Shown here: positions 35,777 through 44,400 of the stretch, in pieces | Layout: each line of letters opens with the position of its first letter | Position numbering within the stretch: position 1 is the first letter of the stretch | Origin: Corallococcus sp. AS-1-6 | GTDB taxonomy: Bacteria; Myxococcota; Myxococcia; Myxococcales; Myxococcaceae | DNA length: 64,000 bases | Assembly (NCBI RefSeq): GCF_020037015.1 | Contig: NZ_JAIQDE010000002.1 | Location: forward strand, 62,001 to 126,000 | Reading direction: 5' to 3' | Notes under the pieces: model-generated | Database searches by the model: none | What the model was told of the DNA's origin: nothing | Seen by the model: only the letters and a program-made list of their open reading frames with translations | Translations under genes and position numbers: made by a program

Positions 35777-38302
35777 TCACTTCCGTCCACGGCGCGAGGG
35801 CCGGGACTTGGAGGACTTGGAGCCCGAGGGCTTGGGGTCCGGTGGGTTCTGGGCCGCCTTCGTGGGCGCGGCGGGCGGGGACGTCACGGTGTCCGTCTTC
35901 GCGGGCTCGGGGCTCGTGGGCGCGGCGGCCGGTGCGGCACGTCGCGTGGCCTCGGCGGCCTCGCGGGCCTTGTCGAGTGCACGCTGTTCGGACGCGGAGG
36001 GGCCGCGCGCCACGCTCAAGGCCCATGGGTCCCTGGGAGGCTCGGGCTCCGTGGGCCGCCACGAATCCGTGGAGGCCGCGCCCTGCGTTGATGGACCGGA
36101 CCCCGCCGGAGCCGAGGTCGCGGCGGGACGAGACGACGAGAGTTCACGCGCTTCGAGCACGTCACCCCGTGAGCGCGGCCCCTCCGGAGACCAGGCATCC
36201 GAGCCCCCGGCCGCAAGTGACGCCTCGGTTTGATCCGGCACACCCGCGGCACGATCCGCGGACGGGGAGCGCTGATCCCAAGCGCCCGCCGCCCGAGGCG
36301 CCGTCACGTACTGCTGATCCGACGCACCCGTGGCGCGATCCACGGACAGGTAGCGTTGATCCGAAGCGCCCGCCGCGCGCGGCACGGTGAGGTACTGCTG
36401 GTCCGAAGCACCCGTCGCGCGGTCCACGGACAGATAGCGCTGGTCCGAGGCCCCCGCCGCACGCGGCACGGTGAGGTACTGCTGGTCCGAAGCGCCCTCG
36501 ACGCGAGGCATGCTCAGGTACTGCTGGTCCGAAGCGCCCGGCGCACGCGGCACGGTGAGGTACCGCTGATCCGAAGCGCCCGCGGCACGGGGCACGCTCA
36601 AGTAGCGCTGGTCCGAAGTCCCCGGCGCGCGTGGCGCCTCCAGGGTCCCCTGCCCTCCCGCCACGTACCGCTGGTCCGAAGCGCCCGGGGCACGCGGCAC
36701 CTCCAGATAGCGGTACTCCGAAACGCCGCCCGGCAGCAGCATCTGTCCGTACCGCTGATCCGAAGCACCCGGCGTGCGCGGCACCTCCAGATACGGGGCT
36801 CCCGCGACCTCTCCACCGTAGCGCTGGTCCGAAGCCCCCGGCGCGCGCGGCACCTCCAGATACGGGGCCCCCGCAACCTCTCCACCGTAGCGCTGGTCCG
36901 AAGCCCCCGGAGCCAGCTCCACGGCCAGGTAGCGCTGATCCGACGCCCCGGGTGCGCGAGACGGGGCCAGCACCGCGCCCTCACCGAGCGTCGCCTCCCC
37001 CACGCGCGCGTACTGCTGGTCCGACGCCCCGGGCGCTCGCGGCGCGCTCTCCAGATACTCCTCCTCCACATAGCGCTGGTCCGAGGCCCCGGGGACGCGC
37101 GGCGCATCGACATAGTCCTCGATGCGCTCGCGGTGGACCTCCGGCTCGTCCACCACCCCGGCGCTCCCCGGCAACCGCACCCGGCGCCAGGTGACGTATT
37201 CGCGCTCCTCCACCCGGGGAACTCGCGCGGACGCCGCCGCGGGGACGGCTTCGCGCAGCCGGTCCACCACCGGCGGAGGCGGCATGCGCAGGAACCGGAT
37301 GGACGTGTCCGCGGACGGCCCCGCGGGCGGCAGTGTGGCCCGATTGGACGAATGTCCGATGCGGCGCGACCGGCCATCCGAACCGACGAAGTGCGCCTCC
37401 ACCCGGTACGTGCGCCCGGGCGTCATGCCCTGCAGATAGAAGCTGCGCGACTCCAGCGCGAAGTCCACCTCGCGCGACACGCCCTCGCCGTCGAACACCT
37501 TCAGCACCGCGCGCGGCACCGGCAGGCCGTCCAGCGCCCGGCTCCGGCTCGCGGCGCTGAAGTCCCAGAAGACGAAGAGCGTGTGCGGATCCCTCGCGAG
37601 CAGCACCATCGCGTCGTCCTGGTAGTCCAGGGGCAGCATGGCCAGGTGCTCGTTGCGCTCGGGCGACGCGTCCGCCGGAGGAAGGCGCGGCGCCTGCTCC
37701 TCCAGGAGGTGATGGCGGCGCGCCTCCTTCTCCCCCGCCATCTTCGTCACGAAGAACCCCTCCACCAGGGGCTCGGCGGCATGCGGCGGCTCGCTCACGG
37801 GCGCGGGCGTCGCGGAGGCGGGCACCTCGCCCTTGGGCGAACCTGACGGGCGCGGCGTCGCCGTCTCCGGCCCCAGGGACTGCGTGTCCTCGTCGTCCGG
37901 GTCGCGGCGCGTCTTCGCGCGGGCGGGGAACGTCACCACGCGCGCGGGCCGCGTCCTGGGGCCACCGCTGGGCTCCGTGATGGGCTCCTCGGAAAGTTCT
38001 CGTGCCTGCGGCGCGGCGGCACCCTCGGACGGAGGCAGGGGCACGGACTCGGGCGTCGGGCTCCTCGCGGAGCGGGAGTCCGCCCGGCCGGAGTCCAGCG
38101 AGCGCTCCTCGCCGGGCACGGCACCGGAGCCGCGCCGGGACGTCGCCAGCCCGGCCATGCGCGCGAGCCGCCCCAGGGCGGGAATGCGCTCGGCCAGCGT
38201 GGAGACCAGCTCCCGCCCGCGGGACGCGCCAGCTCCCTCCCGGAGAAATTTCCGGGCTAGCTGCCGCAGGTAGCTCACGGTGACGCCCTTCCGCTCATCC
38301 AT
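35777..38302 (-). CDS. DUF4912 protein with long tandem SDQ[RQ]Y repeat tail
   Basis: 841 residues from the ATG at 38302 (GAGG seven bases upstream). N-terminal helix (SYLRQLARKFLRE) resembles a Rho-N/SAP-like segment, then an acidic Pro-rich linker, then DUF4912 at about 225-345 (LARDPHTLFVFWDFSAASR; GMTPGRTYRVEAHFVG), a predicted carbohydrate- or glucan-enzyme-associated Ig-like domain. From about residue 395 to 695 the chain is a low-complexity tandem array: 15 copies of SDQRY or SDQQY, each after a Pro/Ala/Gly lead such as PRAPGA, plus degenerate copies. The end is Lys/Arg rich (SKSRPSRRGRK). Upstream partner of the GH57 gene. Confidence 0.85.
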   Translation of the reverse strand: MDERKGVTVSYLRQLARKFLREGAGASRGRELVSTLAERIPALGRLARMAGLATSRRGSGAVPGEERSLDSGRADSRSARSPTPESVPLPPSEGAAAPQARELSEEPITEPSGGPRTRPARVVTFPARAKTRRDPDDEDTQSLGPETATPRPSGSPKGEVPASATPAPVSEPPHAAEPLVEGFFVTKMAGEKEARRHHLLEEQAPRLPPADASPERNEHLAMLPLDYQDDAMVLLARDPHTLFVFWDFSAASRSRALDGLPVPRAVLKVFDGEGVSREVDFALESRSFYLQGMTPGRTYRVEAHFVGSDGRSRRIGHSSNRATLPPAGPSADTSIRFLRMPPPPVVDRLREAVPAAASARVPRVEEREYVTWRRVRLPGSAGVVDEPEVHRERIEDYVDAPRVPGASDQRYVEEEYLESAPRAPGASDQQYARVGEATLGEGAVLAPSRAPGASDQRYLAVELAPGASDQRYGGEVAGAPYLEVPRAPGASDQRYGGEVAGAPYLEVPRTPGASDQRYGQMLLPGGVSEYRYLEVPRAPGASDQRYVAGGQGTLEAPRAPGTSDQRYLSVPRAAGASDQRYLTVPRAPGASDQQYLSMPRVEGASDQQYLTVPRAAGASDQRYLSVDRATGASDQQYLTVPRAAGASDQRYLSVDRATGASDQQYVTAPRAAGAWDQRSPSADRAAGVPDQTEASLAAGGSDAWSPEGPRSRGDVLEARELSSSRPAATSAPAGSGPSTQGAASTDSWRPTEPEPPRDPWALSVARGPSASEQRALDKAREAAEATRRAAPAAAPTSPEPAKTDTVTSPPAAPTKAAQNPPDPKPSGSKSSKSRPSRRGRK
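36215..37110 (-). repeat. Tandem array encoding [PA]GASDQ[RQ]Y, period about 42 bp in the best part
   Basis: Inside the DUF4912 gene. The most regular block (about 36260-36640) repeats every 14 codons with alternating Arg and Gln before Tyr and variable leads (PRAA, DRAT, PRAP). A second block near 36770-36900 duplicates a longer 23-codon unit including GGEVAGAPYLEVPR. Protein sequence is better conserved than DNA at third positions, so the repeats are under selection. Confidence 0.9.
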
Positions 38303-38333
38303 GGACACCTCGCCTCGTTATGACGCGGCATAC

Positions 38334-38396
38334 AGGGGGTCAACGCATCCGTCACGGGATGTGTTGTTCCGCCGACCCCCTACTTCATCCGTCACG
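38334..38396. promoter_or_regulatory. Nested inverted and direct repeats in the divergent DUF4912/GT4 region
   Basis: AGGGGGTC (38334-38341) is mirrored by GACCCCCT (38374-38381). Inside, CAACGCATCC (38341-38350) is mirrored with one mismatch by GGATGTGTTG (38357-38366). In addition CATCCGTCACG occurs twice, at 38346-38356 and 38386-38396, 40 bases apart. The only shared regulatory space of the divergent pair. Confidence 0.5.
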
Positions 38397-38400
38397 CCCG

Positions 38401-38429
38401 ATGACACCTCACCCCTGTCCAAGTATCCT
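38401..38429 (+). promoter_or_regulatory. Promoter of the GT4 gene, probably giving a leaderless mRNA
   Basis: ATGACA (38401-38406, 5/6 to the -35 consensus), 17-base spacer, TATCCT (38424-38429, 4/6). Transcription would begin near 38436, one to three bases before the TTG start codon at 38438, and no ribosome-binding site exists. Confidence 0.5.
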
Positions 38430-38437
38430 GCGACCGC

Positions 38438-41338
38438 TTGAGTGACCTGCCCAGACTTCTCCTGTGCAGCTTCGACGTCATCCCCGGCCCGTCTGGCTCC
38501 TCACGCCGACTGACCGAGTATCTGAAGGCGTTGCCTGATCGCTTCTCCGTGGTGGTGCTGTCGGCGAAGACGCCCGACCACTCCCATATCGAGAAGTACC
38601 AGGGCGCCCGGCTGCTCCGCGTCCCGGTAGGCTCCGGGGACCTGGCGTCGCGCATCCAGTCCTTTGAGCGGGCCGTGCGCCGCCAGTTGGAGAGCGAGGA
38701 CTACGCGCTCGCCCACTTCACGGACCCCTTTGGGGGCTACGCGCTCTGCGAGCTGAAGGCGGACTACGGCTACCGCCTCATCTATGAGGCGCAGACCTTC
38801 CCCTCCCAGGAGCTGCGCTACACCCATCCGCAGACGGACGGGGACCGCCGCTTCCTGTCGAAGATCCGCCGCCAGGAGCTGTTCTGCCTGATGAACGCGG
38901 ACCTCGTCGTCACCGGCTCGCAGACGACGCGCGCGTACATCCAGGGGCTGGGCGCGGCGGAGGACCAACTGCGCACGATCCGCGCGCCCGTGGACCTGAA
39001 GCCGTACGACCCGGAGGTGCTCGGCGCCCCGGACGGCTCGCCCCTGCGCATGATGTACCTGGGCAGCCACGTGGGCTGGCAGGGCCTGCCCACCCTCCTG
39101 CGCGCCACCGCGCTCGCGTCCCAGCAGGTGGACGTGCGCCTGACGCTGGTGGGCGCGCACCATCCGGACTGGAAGCCCCACCTGGAGGACCTGGTCAACG
39201 ACCTGGGCATCAAGGAGAAGGTCGACTTCCAGCCGCCCGTCGCGCACGACGACCTGGTCAAGGTGCTGGCGCTGGCGGACGTGGGCGTGCTGCCGCTGGA
39301 CGACTCGGAGCGCAACCGGCTCCAGGGCGGACCGCTGGCCAAGGTCTCCGAGTACCTGGCCGCTGGCCGGCCGGTCATCGCCGCGGACCTGCCCGTCACC
39401 CGCGAGCTGCTTCCAAAGGACGCGGCCGTCTTCTTCCCTCCGGGCGACAGCCGCGCCCTCTCCGAGCGCATCCTGGACCTGGCGCGCGACGTGCCCCGCC
39501 GCGTGGCGCTGGGCAAGGCCGGGCGCGCGTTCGCGGAGAAGGTGTTGGACGCGGGGCTCATCCGGGGCCAGTTGCTGGACCTCTATGACTCGCTGCTGGA
39601 GAAGCGCGGCCACGTCCCGGTCGAAGCCGCCAGCGAGCCGCCCGACGTCACGATGACGGGCACGCCCACGAACCGGCTCGCGAGCCTGGGCATGCCGGAG
39701 GCGTCCCAGCCCGCGGCGCCCAGGCCGCCCTCGAAGCCGGCGCCTCAGGCCGGGGCCGACGAAGCCGCCCCGCCGCCCGCGAAGGAGGTCCCGGCGGAGG
39801 ACCCGCCCGTGGTGATGGGCATGGCCCTGGACGACGGGATGGACACCCGGCTCGTCAAGACCGAGCCGGACATGCGGCCGGACGAAGTGCCCATGGTCAT
39901 GGGCCTGCCACTGCGCGAGTCAGGCAAGTCCGATCCGGCCCCCGCGAGCCGGGAAGCCACGCCCCCGCCGGAGCCCGTGGCCGCCTCCGCCTCCAGGACG
40001 ACCGACGACACCGCGAAGACGGCGCTGCCCTCCGCCCCCGCGAAGGCCGAGGAGCCGGAACCGCTGGGAGGCCGTGGCGCGGAGCCGGCTCCCCCCACGG
40101 AGATGGTGACGAGCCCCCTGGTGAAGGCCCTGGGCTTGAAGGATGCCGGTGGGGACGACGCCGGGGACTCCGAGGATGTCTCCTCCGGAGCGACGGCCGT
40201 GGTGCGCCGGCCTGTGGCGGACGACGACACGAGCACGCCGGCCCCCACGCCCGTCGTGCGCAGGCCGGTCTCCGAGGACGATGAACGCCCTCCCTCGCCT
40301 GTCGTGCGCTGGCCCGCCTCCGAGGAAGAGCCTCCCGCGCCCACGCCCGTCGTGCGCAAGCCGGTCTCCGAGGACGAAGAACGCGCACCCACGCCCGTCG
40401 TGCGCAGGCCGGCCTCCGAGGAGGAAGCTCCCGCGCCCACGCCCATCGTGCGCAGGCCGGCCTCCGAGGAAGAGCCTCCCGCGCCCACGCCCATCGTGCG
40501 CCGTCCCCCCTCCCTCTCGGAGGACGAGGAGCGGGCCCCCACCCCGGTCGTGCGCCGGGCCGGGGTCATGCGTGAGGAAGAGGAGCCTCCCGCGCCCACG
40601 CCCATCGTGCCCATGCGCTCGCTGCAGAACGGGGCGCGAAGCACGGGCGCCGGCCGTGCGCAGCGGCCAGCGGATCCGGTCCCCTCTGAGCCTCCGCGTC
40701 TCTTCCCCACTCCCTCTCCCATGGCCGACGCGGACAAACCGCCCATCCGTGGCGGCCTCGCCGCGGATCCAGGCCGGCCCGCCTCCCGCCCCCCCGTGCT
40801 CACGGAGTCCGACAAGCCGCCCATCCGTGGTGGCTCCGTCTCCGACGCGGACCGCCCGCCGCAGCTACCGCCCCGCGCCGCCGCGCCGCCGCCCGTTCCG
40901 CGCCAGGGACCGCCGCCCCGGCTGATCCCCACGCCCCCCGTGCTGAAGCCCTCGGCCGCGCACCCGGACGATGAGCCGGAGGAGATCGCCGCCGACGAGG
41001 CCCTGTCCCTGGACGACGACGCCGGGAACACGCCCTCCACCGCCAGCGCGGCGCTGGAAGAGGCGGAGGAGATCGCCGCCGACGAGGTCCAGGACGCGGA
41101 CTCGCTCGACGTGGAGGCCGCGGACGCCGAGGACCCGGGGCCCCCGCCCGCGCCCCCCGACTCCACCCTCAACCCGTGGTTCGCCCAGCTCGCGCACGGG
41201 TACTGTCCCCCCGAGGGCGCCCGCTTCGCCCGGCACACCCCGCCCACCAACTTCCCCGGGCGGGATCCGGAAGCAGGCGAGTCCCCCGGGTCGGTCCCGC
41301 CTGTCGGCCAGGGAGCGGTTCGCGGCAAGAACTCGTGA
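38438..41338 (+). CDS. GT4-family glycosyltransferase with long disordered repeat tail
   Basis: 966 residues beginning at TTG; there is no alternative upstream start. Residues 1-~390 form a GT-B glycosyltransferase: N-terminal PGPSGSSRRLTEYLKAL; nucleotide-sugar half with YLGSHVGWQGLPTLL, LADVGVLPLDD, and VSEYLAAGRPVIAADLPVTRELL, the GT4 donor-binding region. From ~400 to the end is low complexity, Pro/Ala/Glu rich, with recurrent PAPTPVVRRPASEEE-like units at about 600-725 and two DKPPIRGG units near 770-800, and an acidic region DEPEEIAADEALSLDDD. A glycosyltransferase with a tail longer than its enzyme is unusual. Divergent from the DUF4912/GH57 pair. Confidence 0.85.
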   Translation: MSDLPRLLLCSFDVIPGPSGSSRRLTEYLKALPDRFSVVVLSAKTPDHSHIEKYQGARLLRVPVGSGDLASRIQSFERAVRRQLESEDYALAHFTDPFGGYALCELKADYGYRLIYEAQTFPSQELRYTHPQTDGDRRFLSKIRRQELFCLMNADLVVTGSQTTRAYIQGLGAAEDQLRTIRAPVDLKPYDPEVLGAPDGSPLRMMYLGSHVGWQGLPTLLRATALASQQVDVRLTLVGAHHPDWKPHLEDLVNDLGIKEKVDFQPPVAHDDLVKVLALADVGVLPLDDSERNRLQGGPLAKVSEYLAAGRPVIAADLPVTRELLPKDAAVFFPPGDSRALSERILDLARDVPRRVALGKAGRAFAEKVLDAGLIRGQLLDLYDSLLEKRGHVPVEAASEPPDVTMTGTPTNRLASLGMPEASQPAAPRPPSKPAPQAGADEAAPPPAKEVPAEDPPVVMGMALDDGMDTRLVKTEPDMRPDEVPMVMGLPLRESGKSDPAPASREATPPPEPVAASASRTTDDTAKTALPSAPAKAEEPEPLGGRGAEPAPPTEMVTSPLVKALGLKDAGGDDAGDSEDVSSGATAVVRRPVADDDTSTPAPTPVVRRPVSEDDERPPSPVVRWPASEEEPPAPTPVVRKPVSEDEERAPTPVVRRPASEEEAPAPTPIVRRPASEEEPPAPTPIVRRPPSLSEDEERAPTPVVRRAGVMREEEEPPAPTPIVPMRSLQNGARSTGAGRAQRPADPVPSEPPRLFPTPSPMADADKPPIRGGLAADPGRPASRPPVLTESDKPPIRGGSVSDADRPPQLPPRAAAPPPVPRQGPPPRLIPTPPVLKPSAAHPDDEPEEIAADEALSLDDDAGNTPSTASAALEEAEEIAADEVQDADSLDVEAADAEDPGPPPAPPDSTLNPWFAQLAHGYCPPEGARFARHTPPTNFPGRDPEAGESPGSVPPVGQGAVRGKNS

Positions 41339-41437
41339 GGCAGCCGACCGAGCGCTGCTCGGAAACTTCCCAAGCCTTGCGCCCGCCCGATAGGATGTGG
41401 CGGTTTTCACTGCACTTTTTGCTGGGTGAAGGGCTTC

Positions 41438-44400
41438 ATGGAGCGTCGCGTCCTCATCGTCGAAAGCCAGAACGACTTCGCACTCAGCATGGCCTCCGTG
41501 CTCAAGAGCGCGGGCTACAACACGGCCATGGCCACCACTGCGTCAGACGCGCAGCGGGAGCTGGAGAAGCGCCGACCCGACCTCGTCGTCGTGCGCGCGG
41601 AGCTGCCGGACCAGTCCGGCTTCGCCCTCTGTGGGCAGATCAAGAAGGGCAAGTGGGGCCAGAACCTGAAGGTCCTCCTGCTCTCCTCCGACTCCGGTGT
41701 GGAGGGTCTGAACAAACACCGTGAGACGCCGGCCGCCGCGGACGGCTACCTCGTCATCCCGTTCGAGATGGGCGAGCTGGCCTCCATGAGCGCGGGCATC
41801 GTGCCGCCCGGCTCCGACGAGTCCGACGCGGACCTGGACGCCGCGCTCTCCGGCCAGCCGCGTGAAGCCCCGCCGCCCATGCCCGGCGTGCGCACGGGCG
41901 CCCCGCCCAAGCTGCCCAAGCGCGAGCGCCGCAGCGCCATGACGGATGAGGACAAGGCCTTCATGGACCGGGCCTTCTCGTCCATCGCGGACCGCAAGGC
42001 GGAGCTGCTGGCGGAGTCGCGTCAGCTCAAGCGCCCGCCCCCGCGCCGCGAGCTGATGGGCACGCCCGAGGGCAAGATTCAAATCCTCCGGGACGAGCTG
42101 AAGACGCGTGAAGCCCAGCTCGCGCGCCTGTCGGAGATCTGGAGCGTCCGCGAGCGCGAGCTGCTCTCCGTCGAGGACCGCCTCCACGAGAAGGACGTGG
42201 AGCTGCAGGGCCTGAAGATGCAGGTGGACGACCTGCTGCGGCGCTTCAACGACGCGCAGCAGTCCATCGTCCAGAAGGAGCGCGAGCACGGCGCCACCGT
42301 CGACGACCTGCTCCTCCAGAAGTTCTCCTCGGAGAAGGACCTCATCGAGGTCGTCGCCTCCAAGGAGAAGGACATCAACGTCCTGCGCAAGGAGGTCAAC
42401 CTCCGCGACGAGGAGCTGGCCCGGCGCGGCGCGGACCTGGAGAGCTGGCGCAACGAGTTCGACAAGCTGGAGAAGCACCTCGGCGTCGTCACGCTGGAGT
42501 TCGAGGTCAAGGAGCAGAAGCTCCAGGACACCGTCCGCGCCAACGAGGCGGACATCCTCCAGTTGCGCGAGCGCGGCGATCAGTTCGAGTCCGAGCTGGC
42601 CCGCACCGTCAGCGAGCGCGACCAGCGCTACGCCGAGCTGGACGGCGAGCTGCAGGCCCTCCAGGAGCGGCTGACCCAGACGGAGCAGGAGCGCGACGCC
42701 ACCGTGCGCGGCCTGGAGGCCCGGGCCACCACGGCGGAGGAGCACGCCAGCCGCTCGGACGCGGAGATTGAGCGCCTCAACGCCGAGCGCGCCGCCCTGG
42801 AGCAGCGCCTCACGCAGCAGGTGGCGGACCTGGAGTCCGACATCGCGCGCGTCACCGGCGAGCGCGACCAGCTCCGGCTGGACAAGGACGCCCTGGAGGC
42901 GGACCTCACGCAGCGCCTGGAGGAGCGGGACGCGAAGATCTCCGCGCTCGACCGCGAGCTGCAGGAGACCATCGCCCGCAACGAGAACAGCGAGGCGGAG
43001 CTCAACGCCACCATCCAGCAGCACCGCGAGCGCATCGGTGAGCTGGAAGGCGAAGTCGAGGCCGTCAAGACGCACCTGGAGGACCGCGAGAACGAGCTGA
43101 CCGCGGAGCTCCAGGCGCTGCAGCAGGCCAAGGACGCGCTGGAGCAGGACCTCACCAGCCAGTTGGAGGACCTGCGCGCGGCGAAGGACGCCCTGGAGGC
43201 GGACCTCAACGGCCAGATTCAAGCGCTCACCGAGCAGCTCGACGCGTCCCAGCGCCAGGGCGAGCAGCTCTCCGCGCGCGTGGCCTCGCTCGAGGACACC
43301 GTCGCCCAGCGCGACGGCACCATCGAGGGCCTGCAGACCGACGTCTCCGACCGCGACGCCCGCATCGCCGAGCTGACCGGCAACCTGGAGGCCACGAGCC
43401 AGCAGCTCTCCGAGACGCAGAACACGCTCTCCAGCACGGAGGCCACGCTCGCGGAGACGCGCGGCGAGCTGGAGGCGACGAGCCAGCAGCTCTCCGAGAC
43501 GCAGGGCACGCTCTCCAACACGGAGGCCACCCTCTCCGAGACGCGCGGCGAGCTGGAGGCCACCAGCCAGCAGCTCTCCGAGACGCAGACGCGCCTGGCG
43601 CAGACGGAGGAGACGCTCTCCACCACGCGCGGCGAGCTGGAGGCCACCAGCCAGACGCTGGCCACCACCGAGTCCACGCTCGCCCAGACGCAGGACACGC
43701 TGGCGCGCACGGAGGCCACGCTCTCCGAGACGCAGGCGACGCTCTCCAGCACCGAGGGCACGCTCGCGGAGACGCGCGGCGAGCTGGAGGCCACCAGCCA
43801 GACCCTGGCGGACACCCAGTCCAAGCTCGCGCAGACGGAGGAGACGCTCTCCACCACGAGCGGTGAGCTGGAGGCCACCAGCCAGAGCCTCTCCGACACG
43901 CAGGCCACGCTCACCAGCACGGAGGGCACGCTCGCGGAGACCCGCGGCGAGCTGGAGGCCACCAGCCAGACGCTGACGGAAACGCAGGCCAGGCTCGCGC
44001 AGACGGAAGGGACGCTCGCGTCCACCCAGGGCGAGCTGGAGGCCACCAGCCAGACGCTGGCCACCACCGAGTCCACGCTCGCCCAGACGCAGGACACGCT
44101 GGCGCGCACGGAGGCCACGCTCTCCGAGACGCAGGCGACGCTCTCCAGCACCGAGGGCACGCTGGCGGAGACGCGCGGTGAGCTGGAGGCCACCAGCCAG
44201 ACGTTGACGCAGACCCAGGAGACCCTGGAGTCGACGCGCGCCGACCTGGCGAAGGTCACCTCGCACCGCGACGAGCTGGACGCGGAGCTCAACGAGACGC
44301 GCGACATCCTCCAGGAGACCAACGGCCTCCTCGCCCGCACCACCGAGGAGCGCGACGCGCGCATCGCGGAGCTGGCGGCGCTCAACACGGCGAAGGACGC

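Noticed and set aside
36240-37110. Regular short repeats considered as a CRISPR or minisatellite
   Set aside because: They lie in frame inside a gene, differ mainly at synonymous positions and have no unique spacers, so they are protein-coding repeats.
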